Shown here one piece after another: positions 18,176 through 26,436 of a stretch of DNA of 64,000 bases. The notes under the pieces were generated by a model. The model was not told the DNA's origin. It searched no databases and saw nothing but the letters and a program-made list of their open reading frames with translations. The number at the start of each line of letters is the position of its first letter. The first letter of the stretch is position 1. The stretch comes from Mycolicibacterium moriokaense (GTDB lineage Bacteria > Actinomycetota > Actinomycetes > Mycobacteriales > Mycobacteriaceae). The stretch covers positions 1,984,001 to 2,048,000 of the forward strand of contig NZ_AP022560.1 in assembly GCF_010726085.1 (NCBI RefSeq), given 5' to 3'. The position numbers and the translations under genes are program-made.

Positions 18176-19053
18176 GGGGCCCCGTCGCGTGGTGGAACAA
18201 CCCATGGCGGCCACCGCGATTCCTGATCGCGATCACCATCGGCTACGTACTGTGGTCGCTGTTGCCGGTCGCCATCGCGGTGCTCTACTCGTTCAACTCC
18301 GGCCGGTCGCGGACCACCTGGCAGGGGTTCTCAACCCGGTGGTATTGGGGCGACGAGACGCTTTCGGTGTGGCACAACGACGCTCTGCACACCGCGCTGC
18401 TGCAGACGTTGAAGCTGGGCGTGATCGCGACACTGATCACGGTTCCGCTGGGGACGTTGTTCGCGATCGGCATCGACCGGTGGCGGGGCAGGCTGCCCAA
18501 CGGGGCGAACTTCTTGATGCTGATCTCGTTCGTGCTGCCGGAGGTGCTGCTCGCCGTCGCGCTGCTGTTCGTGATCACCACGGTGGCGGTTCCGATCAAT
18601 CTCGGCACCACCGCCCAGGTCATCGGTCTCGTCACCTTCCAGGTGTCCTACCCGGCGGTGCTCGTGCGCGCACGGCTGGCCACGATCGGGCCCCAATATG
18701 AGGAAGCGGCAATGGATCTCGGCGCTTCGCCGCTCGGTGCGCTGCGCCGCATCATCCTGCCGATGCTGATGCCTGCGATCTTCGCCAGCACGGTGCTGGT
18801 CTTCGCCGACGTCATCGACGACTTCGTGCTGGTGCGTTATCTGTCCGGCGCGGCCTCTAGCGAGCCCGTCTCGGTGAAGATCTACAACACCGCCCGAGCC
18901 GCGCCGACTCCCGCGCTCAACGCGTTGGCCACACTGCTGCTGCTCGCGGCATTGGTGGCCGTCGCTGTCGGATTCATCGTCTATCGGTACATGACCCGAT
19001 CGGACACCACCACGAAGGACCGCGGGATCGGGGCATTCGCGGGAGAGGCGTAA
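18172..19053 (+). CDS. ABC transporter permease, PotC type
   Basis: A 293-residue permease with about six membrane segments. The N-terminal one is LIAITIGYVLWSLLPVAIAV. The EAA motif is EEAAMDLGASPLGALRRIIL. The GTG start overlaps the PotB-type stop, which supports equimolar production. The gene is followed after 4 bp by the aldehyde dehydrogenase, tying import to catabolism. Short C-terminal charged tail. Confidence 0.92.
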   Translation: MRGPVAWWNNPWRPPRFLIAITIGYVLWSLLPVAIAVLYSFNSGRSRTTWQGFSTRWYWGDETLSVWHNDALHTALLQTLKLGVIATLITVPLGTLFAIGIDRWRGRLPNGANFLMLISFVLPEVLLAVALLFVITTVAVPINLGTTAQVIGLVTFQVSYPAVLVRARLATIGPQYEEAAMDLGASPLGALRRIILPMLMPAIFASTVLVFADVIDDFVLVRYLSGAASSEPVSVKIYNTARAAPTPALNALATLLLLAALVAVAVGFIVYRYMTRSDTTTKDRGIGAFAGEA

Positions 19054-19057
19054 TGAC

Positions 19058-20443
19058 GTGATTCTCAACGTGATCGACGGCCGTGCGGTTGCTTCCTCCG
19101 GAGGCGATCGGCGTGAACTCATCGATCCGGCATCCGGGGCCGTACACGGGTTCGCCACCGAATCCACCCCCGCCGACGTCGACGTGGCTGTCGCGGCCGC
19201 CCGCGGTGCGTTCGACGAATGGCGGCGCACCACACCCGCCACGCGGTCCGCTGCGCTGCTCGCTGCCGCCGACGCCCTCGAGGAGCACGCCGACGAGCTC
19301 GCCGACCTCGAGGTGACCGACACCGGAAAGCCGGCCGATGTCACACGGGACGAGGAGATTCCGGCGAGCATCGACGTCGTTCGCTACTACGCGGGGGTCT
19401 GCCGGACACCGGAAGGCCGCAGCACCGGCGAGTACATCGAGGGAATCACCTCCGGCATCCGACGCGAACCCGTCGGCGTGTGCGGGCAGATCACGCCATG
19501 GAACTACCCGTTCATGATGGCGGCGTGGAAATGGGCGCCCGCGGTGGCGGCGGGTAACACCGTCGTGCTGAAACCCTCTGAGCTGACACCGTCTTCGACG
19601 TCGCGCATGGCCGAGCTGCTGTCTGACATCTTGCCGCCGGGCGTTTTCAACGTCGTATGCGGTGGCGCCGACGTGGGTGCCGCACTGGCCGCGCACCCGG
19701 GCGTCGCGATGGTGGCGGTCACCGGCTCACCGCGAACCGGGCGGGCCGTTGCGCATGCCGCCGCGGACCGGTTTGCGCGCGTACACCTCGAACTCGGTGG
19801 CAATGCGCCCGTATTGATCTTCGACGACGCCGATCTCGACGCGACCGTCGAGCAGGTCGCCTTCGCCGCGTTGTACAACGCCGGCCAGGACTGCACCGCC
19901 GCAAGCCGGGTGATCGCCCACGAATCCGTCTACGACGACGTGGTGCAGCGGTTGGCCGAGGCGGCCCGCACCACCACGATCGGACCGTTGATCTCGGGCG
20001 AACACCGCGAGCGGGTGCGGTCGATGTTGGCGGCCACGCCTGCACACGCCAAGCTCGTCGCGGGGGGCGGTGCGCCCGATCGGGACGGGTTCTTCCTGGA
20101 GCCGACGGTGGTTGCCGGCCTACGCCAGGATGACGAACTGGTGCAGTCGGAGATCTTCGGTCCGGTGATCACCGTGCAGTCGTTCCACGACGACGACGAG
20201 GCGTTGGCGTTGGCCAACGGCGTCGAGCAGGGGCTGACGGCAAGCGTGTGGACGCGTTCGCATTCGCGCGCAATGCGATTCCTGCGAGACCTCGACTTCG
20301 GGGCGGTCTCGGTGAACACCCATGCACCGATGGGTTCCGAACTGCCGCACGGGGGTTTCGGGTCGTCGGGCTATGGCAAGGACCTGGGAATCTACGGGTT
20401 GGAGGACTACACCCGGATCAAGCACATCGCGCACGCCCTGTAG
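19058..20443 (+). CDS. NAD(P)-dependent aldehyde dehydrogenase (aminobutyraldehyde/betaine-aldehyde type)
   Basis: A 461-residue class I/II-like aldehyde dehydrogenase. The catalytic Cys at about 279 is in YNAGQDCTAASR, the general-base Glu at about 245 is in HLELGGNAP, and the NAD-binding turn is VTGSPRTGRAV. Amino-aldehyde dehydrogenases of this type oxidise 4-aminobutanal or betaine aldehyde, which fits the polyamine-type importer and the quaternary-amine-type Rieske gene beside it. It starts at GTG 19058, 4 bp after the permease gene. Choice between the two substrates needs biochemistry. Confidence 0.9.
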   Translation: MILNVIDGRAVASSGGDRRELIDPASGAVHGFATESTPADVDVAVAAARGAFDEWRRTTPATRSAALLAAADALEEHADELADLEVTDTGKPADVTRDEEIPASIDVVRYYAGVCRTPEGRSTGEYIEGITSGIRREPVGVCGQITPWNYPFMMAAWKWAPAVAAGNTVVLKPSELTPSSTSRMAELLSDILPPGVFNVVCGGADVGAALAAHPGVAMVAVTGSPRTGRAVAHAAADRFARVHLELGGNAPVLIFDDADLDATVEQVAFAALYNAGQDCTAASRVIAHESVYDDVVQRLAEAARTTTIGPLISGEHRERVRSMLAATPAHAKLVAGGGAPDRDGFFLEPTVVAGLRQDDELVQSEIFGPVITVQSFHDDDEALALANGVEQGLTASVWTRSHSRAMRFLRDLDFGAVSVNTHAPMGSELPHGGFGSSGYGKDLGIYGLEDYTRIKHIAHAL

Positions 20444-20475
20444 ACCGGCGGGATCCCGCGCAGTAGGCTGACTGT

Positions 20476-21651
20476 ATGTTCAAACAGCAGGGTTCGGCTC
20501 CTGTTCCCGCCGATGGGCTGGCCGCTGCGCTGGCGCCGTTCGGCCAGTCGCGGATGCTGCCACGCGAGGCCTACGTCGATCCGGCGGTGTTTGCATGGGA
20601 ACAGGACCACATCTTCTCGGGATGGTCGTGTGTCGGGCATGCCGCCGACCTCGTCGGCGTCGGCGCGCAGAAGGCGGTGGGCACCGGCGCCAACGCGACA
20701 CTTCTGGTGCGTGGCGAGAACGACGTCATTCGCGCCTTCGCCAACACGTGCCGGCACCGCGGGCACGAGCTGTTGGCGTGCAACACCGTGACCAAGGGGC
20801 GCAGCATCGTATGTCCCTACCACTCATGGTCCTACCGCCTCGACGGCCGACTGCGGAACGCGCCGTCGTTCGGTGATGTCGAGGGCTTCCAGCCCGAGGA
20901 GTTCGGGCTTGCCGAGTTGCGACTGGTGAACTGGCACGGCTGGTTGTTCGTCGATCCGAGTGGTCAGGACGTCGAATTCGCCGAGCATGTAGAAGGTTTG
21001 GAGGAGATCGTCGGCCCGTACCGACCGGAGGAGCTGACCGTCGTCGCCAGGCATTCGTACGAGCTGGCCACCAACTGGAAGGTCATCGCCGAGAACTATC
21101 AGGAGTGCTACCACTGCTCAGCCATCCATCCGGAGCTGTCGCGGATCAGCCCGCCGACGAGCGGCGAGAATCTCGATCTGAAGGGCTCGTGGATGGGCGG
21201 CTGGATGTCGATAGTCGAAGGGGCAGAGACGATGTCGCTGACGGGCAAGAGCGGCGGTGTGGCCATCGCCGGTCTGTCCGAACGCGAGCTGCGCAGCGTG
21301 ATGTACCTCGTCGGGTATCCGAACCTGCTCGTGAGCCTGCACCCCGACTATGTGATGACGCACCTGATGACGCCGCTGGCCGCCGACCGCACGCACGTCG
21401 AGTGCGCCTGGGCGTTCCCGAAAGACGTTGCGGCCCAGCCTGACTTCGATCCGTCGTATGCGGTCGACTTCTGGGACCTGACGAATCGTCAAGACTGGGC
21501 GGCGTGCGAGTCGGTGCAGCGCGGACTGTCGTCACCGCATGCGCGGCCGGGACCACTGGCACCCGATGAGGACGGCGTCTACCAGTTCGTCACGCGCGTC
21601 GCCAGGGCTTATCGCGATTTCGGCGTGCTGAGTACCGCTCAGCGAGACTAA
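20476..21651 (+). CDS. Rieske non-haem iron oxygenase, quaternary-amine type
   Basis: A 391-residue alpha-subunit-like oxygenase. The Rieske [2Fe-2S] ligands are Cys92-X-His94 and Cys113-X2-His116 (TCRHRGHELL, IVCPYHSWSY). The mononuclear iron site is ENYQECYHCSAIHPE with His213 and His218 and a later Asp near 340. The residue that bridges the two metal sites is Glu210, not the usual Asp. This is characteristic of oxygenases acting on carnitine, glycine betaine, stachydrine or choline. No ferredoxin reductase gene is adjacent. The last 12 residues are encoded inside the 53-nt hairpin repeat. Confidence 0.88.
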   Translation: MFKQQGSAPVPADGLAAALAPFGQSRMLPREAYVDPAVFAWEQDHIFSGWSCVGHAADLVGVGAQKAVGTGANATLLVRGENDVIRAFANTCRHRGHELLACNTVTKGRSIVCPYHSWSYRLDGRLRNAPSFGDVEGFQPEEFGLAELRLVNWHGWLFVDPSGQDVEFAEHVEGLEEIVGPYRPEELTVVARHSYELATNWKVIAENYQECYHCSAIHPELSRISPPTSGENLDLKGSWMGGWMSIVEGAETMSLTGKSGGVAIAGLSERELRSVMYLVGYPNLLVSLHPDYVMTHLMTPLAADRTHVECAWAFPKDVAAQPDFDPSYAVDFWDLTNRQDWAACESVQRGLSSPHARPGPLAPDEDGVYQFVTRVARAYRDFGVLSTAQRD

Positions 21652-21666
21652 ACACGCCGAAATCGC
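21614..21666. repeat. 53-nt nested hairpin repeat, copy 2 (overlaps the Rieske gene end)
   Basis: Arms GCGATTTCGGCGTG (21614-21627) and its exact complement (21653-21666) form a 14-bp stem around an inner hairpin CTGAG/CTCAG, with seven A following on +. It lies between the convergent Rieske and fasciclin genes and supplies the Rieske stop codon and the preceding 12 codons. Same family as the copies at 5223, 38038 and 38994. Confidence 0.8.
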
Positions 21667-21676
21667 AAAAAAATAC

Positions 21677-22462
21677 CTAGCCGATCGGGGCGTCGGCGGC
21701 GGGCAACGGCTCCGGCTCCGACGACGGGGCAACCGAGGCCACCGAGGCAGGCGCTCCGGCGGCCGGAGTCTCGGTCGGGGTGGTCTCGGAAGTGGAGGTC
21801 TCGCTCGTCGTCGTGGTGGTGGTCTCGCTGGTCGACGTCGACGACGGCGTGAGCGGCTTCGGCGGCGACTTGGGATCAAGCACGGTGTCGATCAAGTAGA
21901 TTCGCGCATCCTTGGCGAAGATCGCACCGCAGACCAGCTTGGCGTCGTTGACCGTGATGTCGCCGCCCTTGCCTTCGACGTTGATTTCCGCGCCCTGCTG
22001 GGTCGGCCGCTGCCCCTTGACGTCATCGTTGCCGAGCAGACCGAGGAACTCGTGGTAGTACACGAGATCGGTCAGCGCAGCCGGATCGGCCTTGAGCGCA
22101 TCGAGCTGCGCGGGCGGCAGTGCCGCGAACGCCTCGTTGGTGGGCGCGAACACCACGTAGGGCCCGTTCTCGAGGACCGGGACGATGTTGACCGCGGGGT
22201 TGAAGCCACCCGAGATCGCGGAGTAGAAGGTGCTGGCCTCGGGGATACTCTGCAGCGCCGTGCCCACCGGCGAGTTCGCCAGCGACTTGTAGTCAGGCAC
22301 CTCGGTCTTGAAGCTGTCGCAACCCGGACCCTGCGGATCGGGGATCTCGAGCGTCGGTGCCTCGGTCGGCTCCGCATAGGCGGTCACTGCAAGGGGAACC
22401 GACAGCGCGATGGCGGCGATTCCGGCGGCGGCTCCGATGGCCTTGCTGGTGCGAGTCTTCAC
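21677..22462 (-). CDS. Secreted fasciclin-domain protein (MPT70/MPB83-like) with Ser/Thr-rich tail
   Basis: A 261-residue exported protein. A signal peptide (AIGAAAGIAAIALSVPLAVTAYA) ends near residue 31 without a lipobox. One FAS1 domain follows (about 40-185), with VVFAPTNEAFAALP and a LVYYHEF H2-like segment. The C-terminus is a low-complexity STSETTTTTTSE region followed by Pro/Ala repeats, suggesting a cell-wall-spanning or glycosylated linker. GTG 22462 has GAGGAG upstream. MPT70-type proteins are abundant secreted antigens with proposed adhesion roles; the function here is unproven. Confidence 0.88.
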   Translation of the reverse strand: MKTRTSKAIGAAAGIAAIALSVPLAVTAYAEPTEAPTLEIPDPQGPGCDSFKTEVPDYKSLANSPVGTALQSIPEASTFYSAISGGFNPAVNIVPVLENGPYVVFAPTNEAFAALPPAQLDALKADPAALTDLVYYHEFLGLLGNDDVKGQRPTQQGAEINVEGKGGDITVNDAKLVCGAIFAKDARIYLIDTVLDPKSPPKPLTPSSTSTSETTTTTTSETSTSETTPTETPAAGAPASVASVAPSSEPEPLPAADAPIG

Positions 22463-22543
22463 GTGTGCTCCTCGAGTCTCTTCATTCGCAAGGCATGTTA
22501 AGGCCCGTAGTAGGCCCACGCCAAAGCGCGTACCTGTCGAAAC

Positions 22544-23818
22544 TCACGTCACAGGTGCTCTGACCTGCACGTTTCGGATCTGGCCACACAATGCCGCAGC
22601 GGCGAAACAAAGGCCCCCCGCAAGGTAGAACGCCACGTCGTAGCCGCCGTTGAGATCACGTAGCCAACCAGCGCCCGCCGCGGCCACTGCCGCCCCCAGT
22701 TGGTGGGATGCGAAGACCCAGCCGAACACGACGGGAGACCTGCTGCCGAAGTAGTCGCGGCACAACACAATCGTCGGGGGCACGGTCGCCACCCAGTCCA
22801 GGCCATAGAAGATGACGAACACCCACGTGCTCGGTTCGGCGTGCGGCGACAGCAGCGACGGCAGCGCCAGCAGCGAGATCCCGCGGCCGCTGTAGTAGAC
22901 GACGAGCAGCAGACGCGGATCGACGCGGTCGGTCAGCCATCCGGAGAACACCGTGCCCGCGACGTCGAGAACGCCGATCGTCGCGAGCAGGCCCGCCGCG
23001 ACCGTCGTGGGCATGCCGTGATCGTTGGCCGCGGGGATGAAGTGTGTCCCGATCAACCCGTTCGTCGTCATCCCGCAGATCGCGAAGCTGGCCGCCAGTA
23101 GCCAGAACGCGGGTACGCGCGCGCCGATGAGCAGTCCGTCGAACGCGGCACGAAAACTCGAAGCAGGCACCTCGGCCGGTTCGGATGCCGCCGTCGCGCC
23201 GTAGGGCGTTAAACCCTTGTCCTGCGGGTAATTTCGCATGAACACCAGCACCAGCGGGACCACGGACAGCGCCGCGGCCGCGACGATCAGCGACGCCCAG
23301 CGCCACCCGTGTCTGGTCGTGACCTCGGCGACCACCGGCAGGAAGATCAGCTGCCCGGTCGCACTTGCGGCCGTCAACACTCCCGTAACCAGGCCGCGCC
23401 GCGCCTCGAACCAGCGCGTCGCGATCGTCGCGACGAAGCCCATCGAGATCGCGCCGGTGCCCGCACCGACGAGCACACCCCACAACAACACCAGCTGCCA
23501 ACTCGTCGTCATCGTCACCGACAGCGCCGAACCGCCCGCGATCATCACCAGCGCTGCCGACAACACGGGGCGCACACCGAACCGGTCCATCAGCGCGGCG
23601 GCGAACGGCGCCGTGAGGCCGAACAGCGTCATGTTGACCGACATCGCCAGTCCGACCACACCGTGCGACCAACCGAACTCGTGATGCAGCGGGTTCATCA
23701 TCACGCCGGGCACGGATCGGAAACCCGCCGCGCCGAGGATCGCGACGAAACTGACGGCCGCGACCACCCACGCCCAGTGGATGCGGGGCACGGTCTTGGG
23801 CTCGGCGGTCGAGGTCAC
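22544..23818 (-). CDS. MFS transporter (monocarboxylate/oxalate-formate-like)
   Basis: A 424-residue major facilitator with 12 predicted helices. Loop 2-3 contains AALMDRFGVRPVLSAALV, a variant of motif A, and the repeat FSGWLTDRVDPRLLLV appears in the second half. Members with this pattern often move organic acids or drugs; the substrate is not identifiable. It is divergent from the GlxA/AraC regulator gene, with nested palindromes in the 82-bp gap, so that protein may control it. Confidence 0.87.
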   Translation of the reverse strand: MTSTAEPKTVPRIHWAWVVAAVSFVAILGAAGFRSVPGVMMNPLHHEFGWSHGVVGLAMSVNMTLFGLTAPFAAALMDRFGVRPVLSAALVMIAGGSALSVTMTTSWQLVLLWGVLVGAGTGAISMGFVATIATRWFEARRGLVTGVLTAASATGQLIFLPVVAEVTTRHGWRWASLIVAAAALSVVPLVLVFMRNYPQDKGLTPYGATAASEPAEVPASSFRAAFDGLLIGARVPAFWLLAASFAICGMTTNGLIGTHFIPAANDHGMPTTVAAGLLATIGVLDVAGTVFSGWLTDRVDPRLLLVVYYSGRGISLLALPSLLSPHAEPSTWVFVIFYGLDWVATVPPTIVLCRDYFGSRSPVVFGWVFASHQLGAAVAAAGAGWLRDLNGGYDVAFYLAGGLCFAAAALCGQIRNVQVRAPVT

Positions 23819-23855
23819 CGCAATACCCTCGCCTATCGCGTCCGGGTGCGCCTAG

Positions 23856-23890
23856 TGGCATGAATGACACTATTCGTCAAAAACATGCCA
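23856..23890. promoter_or_regulatory. Nested inverted repeats between MFS and GlxA/AraC genes
   Basis: TGGCATG (23856-23862) is exactly complementary to CATGCCA (23884-23890). Inside it, TGAC (23865-23868) mirrors GTCA (23876-23879). It lies 10 bp upstream of the regulator start and 38 bp from the MFS start. It is a candidate operator for a dimeric AraC-type protein; this is inferred from position and symmetry. Confidence 0.45.
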
Positions 23891-23900
23891 AACTGAACGC

Positions 23901-24857
23901 GTGCACCGCATCGCCGTCCTGCTCCTGCCTCCCGTCGTGGGGTTCGACGCCAGCATCGCGCCGCTGTTGTTCTCGAACGCCCACGGTGCCGACGGCAACC
24001 CGTTCTACGAGGTGGTGACCTGCGCGCTGTCGCGCGACCCCGTGCCCGCGACGACCGGCTTCGCGGTGGTGGCCGAGGCCGGCCAGGAGGCGCTGGCGAC
24101 CGCTGACACCGTGGTCATCCCTGGCACCCGCTATCCGCCTGCGCGGGTCGACGGCACGCTCGAACCCGACGTCGCCGCGGCGCTCGCCCTGGTCCGTCCC
24201 GGTACCCGACTCGTGTCGATCTGCACGGGGGCGTTCGTGCTCGCGGCGGCCGGACTGCTCGACGGACGCTCGGCCACCACGCACTGGCGATTCGCCGATG
24301 ACCTCCGCCGCCTGCACCCGCGTGTGCGCGTCGACGAAAACGTGCTCTTCGTCGACGACGGAGACGTTCTCACCTCGGCGGGTCTGGCGGCCGGAATCGA
24401 CTTGTGTCTGCACATCATTCGAGCCGACCACGGTGCGCAGGCGGCCAACGCGGTCGCGAAGTACTGCGTCGTGCCGCCGTGGCGTGAGGGCGGGCAGGCG
24501 CAGTTCATCGAGCGGCAGGTGCCCGCGCCCGATCACTTCTCGACCGCCGCGACCCGCGAGTGGGCGTTGCAGCATCTCGACGAGGAGCTCACGGTGCAGC
24601 GCCTGGCCCGCCACGCCAAGATGAGCGCGCGCACGTTCAATCGGCGCTTCCGCGAGGAGACCGGACAGGCGCCGGGTGCGTGGATCCGCAACCGCCGCAT
24701 CGACCTGGCTCGCCAGCTGCTCGAGTCGGAGGACCACTCAGTCGAGGAGGTGGCCAGGCTTTCGGGCCTCGGGTCCGGCGGAAACCTTCGCCATCACCTG
24801 CGTCGCGGCGTCGGGATGTCTCCGTCCAGTTACCGCAAGGTCTATCAGGGCGCCTAA
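23901..24857 (+). CDS. GlxA-type regulator: DJ-1/PfpI domain fused to AraC DNA-binding domain
   Basis: A 318-residue regulator. The N-terminal DJ-1/PfpI-like domain (about 1-190) has the nucleophile-elbow-like SICTGAFVLAAAG, with a Cys as in amidases. The C-terminal AraC double helix-turn-helix (about 210-315) contains LARHAKMSARTFNRRFREETG and EEVARLSGLGSGGNLRHHLR. Proteins of this build often control amino-acid or amine catabolism and may sense nitrogenous ligands. The start codon is GTG. Divergent MFS gene is the likely target. Confidence 0.9.
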   Translation: MHRIAVLLLPPVVGFDASIAPLLFSNAHGADGNPFYEVVTCALSRDPVPATTGFAVVAEAGQEALATADTVVIPGTRYPPARVDGTLEPDVAAALALVRPGTRLVSICTGAFVLAAAGLLDGRSATTHWRFADDLRRLHPRVRVDENVLFVDDGDVLTSAGLAAGIDLCLHIIRADHGAQAANAVAKYCVVPPWREGGQAQFIERQVPAPDHFSTAATREWALQHLDEELTVQRLARHAKMSARTFNRRFREETGQAPGAWIRNRRIDLARQLLESEDHSVEEVARLSGLGSGGNLRHHLRRGVGMSPSSYRKVYQGA

Positions 24858-25792
24858 GCGCCTTCGGGGACTGCCACGGCGCACAGGCTTTCCGAGATGT
24901 CCCACAGCTGCCGAGCGCGCGATTCGTCCACCGCGTACGGCACGAGATCGTCCTGTATGCGACAGTCCGCGAGATACACCGAACCGACGTCGGCGAGCTC
25001 GCCGCTGACCGCTGCCCACACCTGCGTGGCCGCGCCCTGCTCGGGAACCGTGAAATCGCGTCGGACGTCGACCTTTTCCTGGTTGGAATCCGACGAAACT
25101 AACTGCGTAAGGGCGATGAAGTCGTCGCGGGACATATGCCGCGCGAGCGAGGTTGCCACCACGCCCGGGTGTACCGCGTATGCCCTGACCCCTTGGTCGC
25201 GCAGCCGCCGGTCGAGTTCGATCACGTGCAGGACGTTCGCCGTCTTCGACGCACCGTAGGCGGCGAACTTGTCGTACTGCCGGCGCTCCCAGTTGGGGTC
25301 GTCGAGGTTGACGTCGGAAAGTCGGTGGCCATCCGACGAGAGTGTCACGATGCGCGCACCTCCCGCCGCAACGAGTTGAGGTGTGAGCAGCCGCGTCAGT
25401 TCGAAATGCCCGAGATGGTTTGTGCCGAACTGCATTTCGAAACCTTCAGCGGTCCTGCCGAACGGGGTGAACATCACTCCTGCGTTGTTCATCAGTACGT
25501 GGATCGCGGGGGCCGCGGCGCTTATCGCCTCCGCTGCCGAACGGATTGAGGCCAGCGACGTGAGGTCCAGTTGGACTGTCGACGTCTGCGCGCCCGGGAC
25601 CTCGGCACGAACCCACGCCTCGGTGTCGTCGAGGGCCTGCCGATTGCGCGCTGCGAGGATGACGTGCGCGCCGGTCTTGGCGAGCGCCCGTGCCGATTCA
25701 CGGCCCAGGCCCGCCGATGCACCGGTGATGACGCAAACCTTGCCGGTGAGGTCGACGCCGTCGACGACCTCGAGTGCTGTCGGTGATGTCAC
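24854..25792 (-). CDS. Short-chain dehydrogenase/reductase, retinol-dehydrogenase-like
   Basis: A 312-residue SDR. The cofactor motif is VITGASAGLGRESA, with NNAG in LMNNAGVMF and the active-site Ser/Tyr/Lys in TLSSDGHR and YGASKTANV. Basic Arg residues after the second strand (AARNRQ) suggest NADP(H). It resembles RDH/WWOX-type reductases common in mycobacteria. It converges on the regulator gene with a 4-bp overlap. Substrate not identifiable. Confidence 0.87.
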   Translation of the reverse strand: MTSPTALEVVDGVDLTGKVCVITGASAGLGRESARALAKTGAHVILAARNRQALDDTEAWVRAEVPGAQTSTVQLDLTSLASIRSAAEAISAAAPAIHVLMNNAGVMFTPFGRTAEGFEMQFGTNHLGHFELTRLLTPQLVAAGGARIVTLSSDGHRLSDVNLDDPNWERRQYDKFAAYGASKTANVLHVIELDRRLRDQGVRAYAVHPGVVATSLARHMSRDDFIALTQLVSSDSNQEKVDVRRDFTVPEQGAATQVWAAVSGELADVGSVYLADCRIQDDLVPYAVDESRARQLWDISESLCAVAVPEGA

Positions 25793-25868
25793 CGGGTCAG
25801 GATGTCATGTTCGGTGATCAAATCGCACCGACGTCGGGCTGCGGTTGGTGCCTGCATACGATGCCTGC

Positions 25869-26396
25869 ATGCCTGAACCGCTGCTCCTGACCATCCGCGG
25901 TCGCGCACCCGCACTGCACGCTGAGAGTTGGGTGGCGCCGAACGCGAGCCTGATCGGTCAGGTGTCCCTCGCCGCGAGGGCCAGCGTCTGGTACGGCGCC
26001 ACCTTGCGCGCGGAGGCCGAACCCATCGAAATCGGCGCAGGCACCAACATCCAGGACGGGGTCACCATCCACGTCGACCCCGGATTTCCGGTGAGCATCG
26101 GCGCCAATGTCAGCGTCGGGCACAACGCAGTCCTGCACGGTTGTGAGGTCGAGGACGGTTGCCTCATCGGGATGGGCGCGGTAATCCTCAACGGCGCCAA
26201 GATCGGCGCAGGATCGTTGATCGCCGCCAGTGCGTTGGTGCCGCAGGGCTTCGTCGTACCACCGCGATCACTGGTGGCAGGCGTGCCCGGCAAGATCCGG
26301 CGCACTCTCAGTGACGCTGAGGTCGCGCACAATCGGCACAACGCGCAGGTGTACCAGGCGCTCGTCGAGTTGCACCGCGTCGCCGCCAACTCCTGA
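25869..26396 (+). CDS. Gamma-class carbonic-anhydrase-like hexapeptide protein
   Basis: A 175-residue left-handed beta-helix protein built from hexapeptide repeats (for example VTIHVDPGFPVSIGANVSVGHNAVLHGCEV). His residues in VTIHVD and VGHNAVLHG match the metal ligands of gamma carbonic anhydrases (three His per trimer interface). It ends in a C-terminal helix. The ATG at 25869 fits the family N-terminus better than the upstream GTG. It lies 40 bp before an NAD-binding protein gene. Confidence 0.87.
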   Translation: MPEPLLLTIRGRAPALHAESWVAPNASLIGQVSLAARASVWYGATLRAEAEPIEIGAGTNIQDGVTIHVDPGFPVSIGANVSVGHNAVLHGCEVEDGCLIGMGAVILNGAKIGAGSLIAASALVPQGFVVPPRSLVAGVPGKIRRTLSDAEVAHNRHNAQVYQALVELHRVAANS

Positions 26397-26436
26397 TCGA
26401 GGTTGTGATTCGGTTGTCTCGGGGTACAGCCCTAGC

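Noticed and set aside
20467..20486. Possible fourth TetR site at the Rieske gene start (CTGACTGTATGTTCAAACAG)
   Set aside because: Only the GACTG and GTTCA parts match and the right half-site (AAAC) does not. It overlaps the coding start inside an operon, so I treat it as chance.
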